Origin: Thermoplasmata archaeon | GTDB taxonomy: Archaea > Thermoplasmatota > Thermoplasmata > UBA184 | Direction: 5' to 3' | Assembly: GCA_027314845.1 (NCBI GenBank) | Contig: DAHVAA010000064.1 | Location: forward strand, 1-8,158 | DNA length: 8,158 nucleotides | Part shown: in pieces, positions 5,227 through 8,158 of the stretch | How the letters are laid out: every line of letters starts with the position of its first letter | Position numbering within the stretch: the stretch's first letter is position 1 | Position numbers and translations under genes: made by a program | The notes under the pieces: generated by a model | Database searches by the model: none | Told to the model about the DNA's origin: nothing | Seen by the model: only the letters and a program-made list of their open reading frames with translations

Positions 5227-6017
5227 TGGAGGAGCCGGGGACCGTCTATTTCACCGGGACCGCGGGGGCGGGGAAGACCACGCTCGTCCGCGCGTTCGCC
5301 GATTGGATGAAGAACGCGGGGTACGACGCGACCGTCGTCAATCTCGACCCGGGGAGCGAGGCCGGCGAAGAGAGCGCCGATGTCGACATCCGGGAGTGGG
5401 TGCGCCTCGCGGACATCCAGGACGAGTACGGGCTCGGACCGAACGGCGCGCAGGTCGCCGCCGCCGACATGATCGCACTCAAGATCTTCGAGATCAAGCA
5501 GGCGGTCCAGGAGCTGAAGTCGGACTACGTCCTGGTCGACACCCCGGGCCAGATCGAGCTGTTCGCCTTCCGCGAAGCGTCGAAGGCGATCGTCGACGCG
5601 CTGAGCGGAGACCGGTCGGTCCTCGCTTTCCTCTTCGACCCTGCCCTCGCGCGGACCCCCGGGGGCTTTGTCAGCCTGTTGATGCTGAGCGCGACCCTCG
5701 AGTTCCGATTCCGCCTTCCGATCGTGAACGTGCTCGCGAAGGCGGACGTCCTCACCCCCGAACAGTCGACGGAGGTCCTCGCCTGGTCGGACGAGCCCGG
5801 TCAGCTCTACGAGGCGGTCACCCGCGACACCCCCACGCCGGACGTCCAGCTCTCGACCGAGCTGTTCCGCGCGATCGAGATCATGGGCCCGCTGGGAGGG
5901 ATCCTCCCGACCTCGGCGAAGGAGGGGACCGGCCTCGAGGCGCTCTACCAATCCTGCCAGCGAGTGTTCGGGGGCGGCGAGGACCTCGAGCCTTCCCAGG
6001 CCCCGACGAGCGACTGA
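5226..6017 (+). CDS. GPN-loop GTPase
   Basis: A 263-residue GTPase of the GPN family, the archaeal homologue of eukaryotic Gpn1-3, which help assemble or import RNA polymerase II. The archaeal role is not settled. Visible motifs are the P-loop GTAGAGKTT (11-19), the strand NLDPG (39-43), the family-defining insertion GLGPNGA with Gly-Pro-Asn at 71-73, the G3 motif DTPGQIELF (105-113), the base-recognition motif AKAD (171-174, in place of NKxD, as is common here), and a late TSAKEGTGL. The enzyme is expected to act as a homodimer, with the GPN loop reaching across to the other active site. The final 15 residues are an acidic/Pro tail. It is last in the S8e-SRP19 operon, and its stop lies 15 nt from the stop of the convergent gene. 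Confidence 0.93.
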   Translation: MEEPGTVYFTGTAGAGKTTLVRAFADWMKNAGYDATVVNLDPGSEAGEESADVDIREWVRLADIQDEYGLGPNGAQVAAADMIALKIFEIKQAVQELKSDYVLVDTPGQIELFAFREASKAIVDALSGDRSVLAFLFDPALARTPGGFVSLLMLSATLEFRFRLPIVNVLAKADVLTPEQSTEVLAWSDEPGQLYEAVTRDTPTPDVQLSTELFRAIEIMGPLGGILPTSAKEGTGLEALYQSCQRVFGGGEDLEPSQAPTSD

Positions 6018-6032
6018 GCCCGCGCGACGCGC

Positions 6033-6335
6033 TCACTCCTCGGTGAAAAACAGTCCCATACCGGCCGACGCGGCGTCCTGCTCGTCCTTGAACCGGCGGT
6101 AGAGCGGTTCCGCCTCGTTCGGGGGAACGGGAGCGGCGAGCGGGGCGAGGAGGTCGGTCGCGCGGCGGGTTCCCTCGGCGGAGCCTTCCACGAGCACGTA
6201 GGTCCGGTCGGCGGCGCCTCCCATCGCGGCCGCCTCACGGACCGTTTGGCTCTGGCGGGAGACGAGGTCGTCCTTCAGGGCCGCGTCCAGCTCGCCCCGC
6301 TTCGCGCTCGGCACCGAGAAGAGCACCCACGCCAT
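6033..6335 (-). CDS. Unrecognised 100-residue protein, probably a small alpha/beta fold
   Basis: A short gene I do not recognise by family. It starts with a strand (MAWVLFSVP), followed by an amphipathic stretch with VSRQSQTVREAAAMGG (25-40), a second strand (RTYVLVEGS, 44-52), and a helix (EGTRRATDLL, 54-63). Next comes a Pro/Glu segment, then an acidic helix and the end GMGLFFTEE. The alternation of strands and helices suggests a ferredoxin- or ACT-like half fold (inference). No signal peptide, membrane segment or cysteine is present. The start ATG 6335 is supported by a TATA-like CAAATAC whose centre lies 26 nt upstream, implying a leaderless message. The same frame stays open far upstream (to 7031), but that part is antisense to the TraB gene and lies upstream of the promoter. 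The gene is alone on its strand between two + strand genes and converges on the GPN gene. Confidence 0.65.
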   Translation of the reverse strand: MAWVLFSVPSAKRGELDAALKDDLVSRQSQTVREAAAMGGAADRTYVLVEGSAEGTRRATDLLAPLAAPVPPNEAEPLYRRFKDEQDAASAGMGLFFTEE

Positions 6336-6357
6336 GCGGCGGAGCGACCGCGCTCCC

Positions 6358-6364
6358 GTATTTG
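6358..6364 (-). promoter_or_regulatory. TATA-like box of the 100-residue gene, possibly shared with traB
   Basis: Read on the minus strand this is CAAATAC, identical to the box before S8e. Its centre is 26 nt from the ATG at 6335, so the mRNA should begin at the start codon. Read on the plus strand (GTATTTG) it could place a start near 6387, in front of the TraB gene. No other A/T-rich box is visible in the 75-bp divergent gap (6336-6410). Confidence 0.5.
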
Positions 6365-6410
6365 GGGGTTGTGCGGACCCGGGGCGAACCCAGAAGAGGG
6401 GTCGTCGTCT

Positions 6411-7136
6411 TTGACGAGCGTGTTCGCGAGCACGACCGACTCGCCGATCCTGCTGATCGGGACCGCGCACGTGGTCGACCTCACGGCCCCGCTGAGGGCG
6501 GTGCTCGCCGCCCGTCGGCTCGACGGGGTGGCCGTCGAGCTCGACCCGGAGCGGGTCGAAGCGCTCCTCGACCCGTCCGCGCCCCGACGCTCGTCCGCCG
6601 GAGCTCCCCTGTTCGCCCGCTTGTGGTCGATCCTTCAACGGCGCCTCGGTGCGGAGATCGGCGGGGGACCGCCGGGGGCCGAGATGCGCGCCGCGGCCGC
6701 GTTCGCCCGCGAGCGGTCGCTCCCGCTCTTTCTGATCGACGATCCGCTGCGCGGGACCCTCGTGCGACTGGTCCGTACGATGCCGCTCAAGGAGCGGGTC
6801 ACGCTGTTCGGGAGCGCTCTCTTCGGACTGTTCATCCCCGCCCGGGTCGTCGAACGGGAGATGGACCGGTACGTGGAGGCCCCCGAAGCCTACGCGGCCG
6901 AGCTCCGGCTCGCGAGCCCGACGATGGCCCGAGTCCTTCTCGACGAACGGAACGAGCACATGGCCGATCGCCTCGCCGGGCTTCACCGCGGGGGCTACCG
7001 CCATATCGCCGCCGTGGTGGGCGATGCCCATCTCGCGGGGCTCGCGGGCGCGCTCGGGCGCCGCGGGGTACCGGTGGAGACCTTGCCGTTCCGGCAGCTG
7101 CGGGAAACTAGAGCGTCCGGACCGAGCTCTTCGTGA
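6411..7136 (+). CDS. TraB/PrgY-domain protein without membrane segment
   Basis: A 241-residue protein consisting of a TraB domain. Matching features are the opening strand PILLIGTAHV (12-21) with the conserved histidine His20, VAVELD (40-45), PPGAEMRAA (87-95) followed by a helix and LFLIDDP (106-112), LLDERNEHMADRL (176-188), and VVGDAHLAGL (202-211) with the second conserved histidine. TraB-like proteins include enterococcal pheromone-control proteins and the animal TIKI metalloproteases. The function in archaea is not known. Many archaeal members carry a C-terminal membrane region after this domain, but here the chain ends about 30 residues after the last motif. The start is uncertain: TTG 6411 has a weak SD (GAGGGGT, 6396-6402), GTG 6420 is possible, and an in-frame upstream extension to 6246 is antisense to the neighbouring gene. 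The 3' end overlaps the convergent mrp gene by 29 nt. Confidence 0.8.
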   Translation: MTSVFASTTDSPILLIGTAHVVDLTAPLRAVLAARRLDGVAVELDPERVEALLDPSAPRRSSAGAPLFARLWSILQRRLGAEIGGGPPGAEMRAAAAFARERSLPLFLIDDPLRGTLVRLVRTMPLKERVTLFGSALFGLFIPARVVEREMDRYVEAPEAYAAELRLASPTMARVLLDERNEHMADRLAGLHRGGYRHIAAVVGDAHLAGLAGALGRRGVPVETLPFRQLRETRASGPSSS

Positions 7137-7980
7137 CCTGCTCCACAGCCTGTTCGAAGGCGTCGGCGAAGCGGGTCAGCTCCGGGGCCCGATGTTCCTC
7201 GATCCGTCCCGCGTCGGCGAACTCGGAGATGGTCGGGACGACCGGGAGCCGGCCGATGACCGGGATCCCGTACTCCTGACCCACGCGTTCGACCCGGCTC
7301 TCGCCGAAGAGCGAGATCCGCTCGTGGCAGTGGGGGCATTCGAGCCAGGACATGTTGTCGACGAGGCCGAGGAGCGGGACGTGAAGGTCCCGCGCCATGT
7401 TCATCGCCTTCTTCACGATCAGCGCCGCGAGGTCCTGGGGGGTCAGGACGAAGACCATCCCATCGATCGGGATCGTCTGAAAGACCGTGAGCGGTACATC
7501 GCTCGTCCCGGGCGGCATGTCGATCAGGAGGTAGTCGAGGGCGCCCCAGCTCACTCCCCCGAAGAACTGGGTGATGAGCCGGGTGACGAGCGGCCCTCGC
7601 CAGATCACCGGCGTCTGCTCGTCCTCGACCATGAACTGCGAGCTCACGACCGAGATCCCCGTGCGAGAGCTCGCGGGCTCGATCCCCTCACCGCGGTCGA
7701 CGAGCGGACCGGTCATCCCAAGGAGCTTCGGGATCGAAGGGCCGGTGATGTCGGCGTCCAGCACGCCCACCGCGAGGCCCCGACGCCGCAGCTCGGCCGC
7801 GAGCAACGCTGTGACCGATGACTTTCCCACCCCGCCCTTGCCGCTCCCCACCGCGACCACGTGACGGATGCGGCCCTTGTCGAGCCGCTGCAGGAGGCTC
7901 CGCGCCGGTGCGTGCGAAGCCCCCGCATGAGGGGGCGCCGAGGCGGGACGGCCGCCGGCGGCCGGCGCGTCAGGCGTCAT
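7108..7980 (-). CDS. mrp: Mrp/ApbC (Nbp35-like) iron-sulfur cluster carrier P-loop ATPase
   Basis: A 290-residue MinD/Mrp-family ATPase expected to bind and pass on [4Fe-4S] clusters as a homodimer in the cytoplasm. The deviant Walker A motif GKGGVGKS (47-54) has both lysines (48 and 53). The following motifs are VLDADITGPSIPKLLG (73-88), LLIDMPPGTSD (151-161) and VLTPQDLAAL (178-187). The scaffold CxxC is Cys215-Pro-His-Cys218 in the usual position after NMSWLE. The N-terminal 27 residues are Ala/Pro-rich and look disordered. They contain none of the four cysteines of eukaryotic Nbp35, so this is the short Mrp/ApbC type. The ATG at 7980 lies 26.5 nt from the centre of a TATATA box and has no SD, so the message is probably leaderless. 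Its 3' end overlaps the TraB gene. It is divergent from the acyl-CoA synthetase-like gene, with which it shares the promoter region. Confidence 0.94.
   Translation of the reverse strand: MTPDAPAAGGRPASAPPHAGASHAPARSLLQRLDKGRIRHVVAVGSGKGGVGKSSVTALLAAELRRRGLAVGVLDADITGPSIPKLLGMTGPLVDRGEGIEPASSRTGISVVSSQFMVEDEQTPVIWRGPLVTRLITQFFGGVSWGALDYLLIDMPPGTSDVPLTVFQTIPIDGMVFVLTPQDLAALIVKKAMNMARDLHVPLLGLVDNMSWLECPHCHERISLFGESRVERVGQEYGIPVIGRLPVVPTISEFADAGRIEEHRAPELTRFADAFEQAVEQVTKSSVRTL
7949..7964. repeat. 16-bp perfect palindrome in the 5' coding region of mrp
   Basis: CGGCCGCCGGCGGCCG reads the same on both strands. It lies 17-32 nt inside the mrp reading frame, in the Ala/Pro/Gly-rich disordered N-terminus. 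GC-rich codons for Ala, Gly and Arg readily generate such palindromes, so it may be incidental. As it has no loop, it would more naturally act as a DNA site than as an RNA hairpin. Confidence 0.5.
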
Positions 7981-7986
7981 ATTCGT

Positions 7987-8026
7987 TCGGACGGGAGCGT
8001 TTCTATATAACGGACCGCCCGTCCGA
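7987..8026. promoter_or_regulatory. Symmetric divergent promoter with 9-bp inverted repeat centred on the TATA box
   Basis: The palindromic box TATATA (8004-8009) lies in the 68-bp gap between the divergent mrp and acyl-CoA synthetase-like genes. It is flanked at exactly 8 nt on each side by a perfect 9-bp inverted repeat, TCGGACGGG (7987-7995) and CCCGTCCGA (8018-8026), so box and repeat share one axis (8006.5). On the minus strand, transcription would begin at the mrp ATG itself. On the plus strand it would begin near 8031-8034. Each arm would sit between the box and the start point of one gene and just upstream of the box for the other, a good layout for a dimeric regulator acting on both. 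That role is inference. Confidence 0.65.
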
Positions 8027-8030
8027 GGGC

Positions 8031-8036
8031 GGAGGT
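8031..8036 (+). promoter_or_regulatory. Possible Shine-Dalgarno sequence of the acyl-CoA synthetase-like gene
   Basis: GGAGGT lies 12 nt before the ATG at 8049, a little farther than usual. It would lie at or very near the predicted 5' end of the message, so its use is uncertain. Confidence 0.4.
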
Positions 8037-8048
8037 CGCGCTCGGTCG

Positions 8049-8158
8049 ATGAGCGGCGTGCGTTCTCCCGAGCTCGACGAGCTGTTCCGGCCCGCCTCGG
8101 TGGCGGTGATCGGCGCCTCGAACAAACCCGGCAAGGTCGGCACGAGCCTCTTCAGGTA
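8049..8158 (+). CDS. N-terminus of an ADP-forming acyl-CoA synthetase-like (CoA-binding) protein
   Basis: The first 36 codons of a gene that runs off the window. After a short lead the sequence LDELFRPASVAVIGASNKPG followed by KVGTSLF matches the start of the CoA-binding Rossmann domain of ADP-forming acetyl-CoA synthetases (ACD, alpha part). In archaea these enzymes convert acyl-CoA, ADP and phosphate to the acid and ATP. The glycine motif VIGAS and the following KPGKVG are the family's CoA-binding loop. The same domain also opens succinyl-CoA synthetase alpha subunits and Pat-type protein acetyltransferases, so the exact product cannot be settled from this fragment. The ATG at 8049 is the first in-frame start before the LFRP motif. 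It is transcribed divergently from mrp through a shared symmetric promoter. Confidence 0.75.
   Translation, partial: MSGVRSPELDELFRPASVAVIGASNKPGKVGTSLFR

Noticed and set aside
5160..5951. 263-codon minus-strand open frame
   Set aside because: Antisense to the GPN GTPase, with the same shadow composition. All GTPase motifs are on the plus strand.
5099..6046. 315-codon plus-strand open frame overlapping SRP19 and the GPN gene
   Set aside because: An out-of-frame shadow of the GPN GTPase with Arg/Pro/Gly-rich composition and no motifs.
6033..6051. Small TCAC/GTGA hairpin next to an A5/T5 run near the GPN and 100-residue gene stops
   Set aside because: A 4-bp stem inside coding sequence. The T5 tract lies before the minus-strand stop codon and is explained by Phe codons, too weak to call a terminator.
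6336..7031. Upstream extension of the 100-residue minus-strand gene to 7031
   Set aside because: This part is antisense to the TraB gene, shows no family pattern, and lies upstream of the promoter-like box at 6358-6364.
1..8158. CRISPR arrays, tRNA/rRNA genes, IS elements or a phage/defence cluster
   Set aside because: No spaced direct repeats, no cloverleaf-like or rRNA-like stretches, and no transposase or integrase motifs seen. Nearly every base belongs to a recognisable gene or short gap.

Overview
This window is archaeal chromosome, GC-rich throughout. It carries ribosomal protein S8e, the SRP subunit SRP19, a GPN-loop GTPase, a pyruvoyl-dependent arginine decarboxylase, RNase HII, an archaeal-type 6-phospho-3-hexuloisomerase and, at the right edge, the start of what looks like an ADP-forming acyl-CoA synthetase. 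TATA-like boxes lie about 26 nt upstream of start codons, as in leaderless archaeal transcripts. A glucose dehydrogenase of the Thermoplasma/Haloferax type next to a KDG-aldolase-like enzyme points towards Thermoplasmatota or a related euryarchaeal lineage. That placement is inference from protein flavour, not from a marker phylogeny.

Layout from left to right. (1) 1-808, + strand: the 3' end of an unrecognised gene with a basic Ala/Pro/Lys/Arg tail overlaps the 6-phospho-3-hexuloisomerase gene. (2) 856-1356, +: arginine decarboxylase behind its own promoter. It converges on (3) 1384-2375, -: RNase HII followed by an SCP2-domain protein, joined by an ATGA overlap. A GC-rich hairpin fills the 27-bp convergent gap. 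(4) 2442-4457, +: a KDG-aldolase-like enzyme and a zinc-dependent glucose 1-dehydrogenase, 6 bp apart, the core of an archaeal Entner-Doudoroff route. (5) 4506-6017, +: S8e, SRP19 and GPN GTPase, a translation/protein-targeting operon with its own promoter. (6) 6033-6335, -: a 100-residue conserved-looking protein of unknown function. (7) 6411-7136, +: a minimal TraB-domain protein whose 3' end overlaps (8) 7108-7980, -: an Mrp/ApbC-type Fe-S carrier ATPase. (9) 8049 to the edge, +: the N-terminus of a CoA-binding protein, divergent from mrp.

The window is almost fully coding. No gap exceeds about 75 bp, and I saw no tRNA, rRNA, CRISPR, IS element or integration signature. Most of it is housekeeping and central metabolism. 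The most striking non-coding signal is the mrp/acyl-CoA synthetase divergent promoter, where a perfect 9-bp inverted repeat is centred exactly on a palindromic TATATA box. Other points of interest are the leaderless-type promoter geometry repeated at several genes, an altered substrate loop in the aldolase, and the unknown 100-residue protein.
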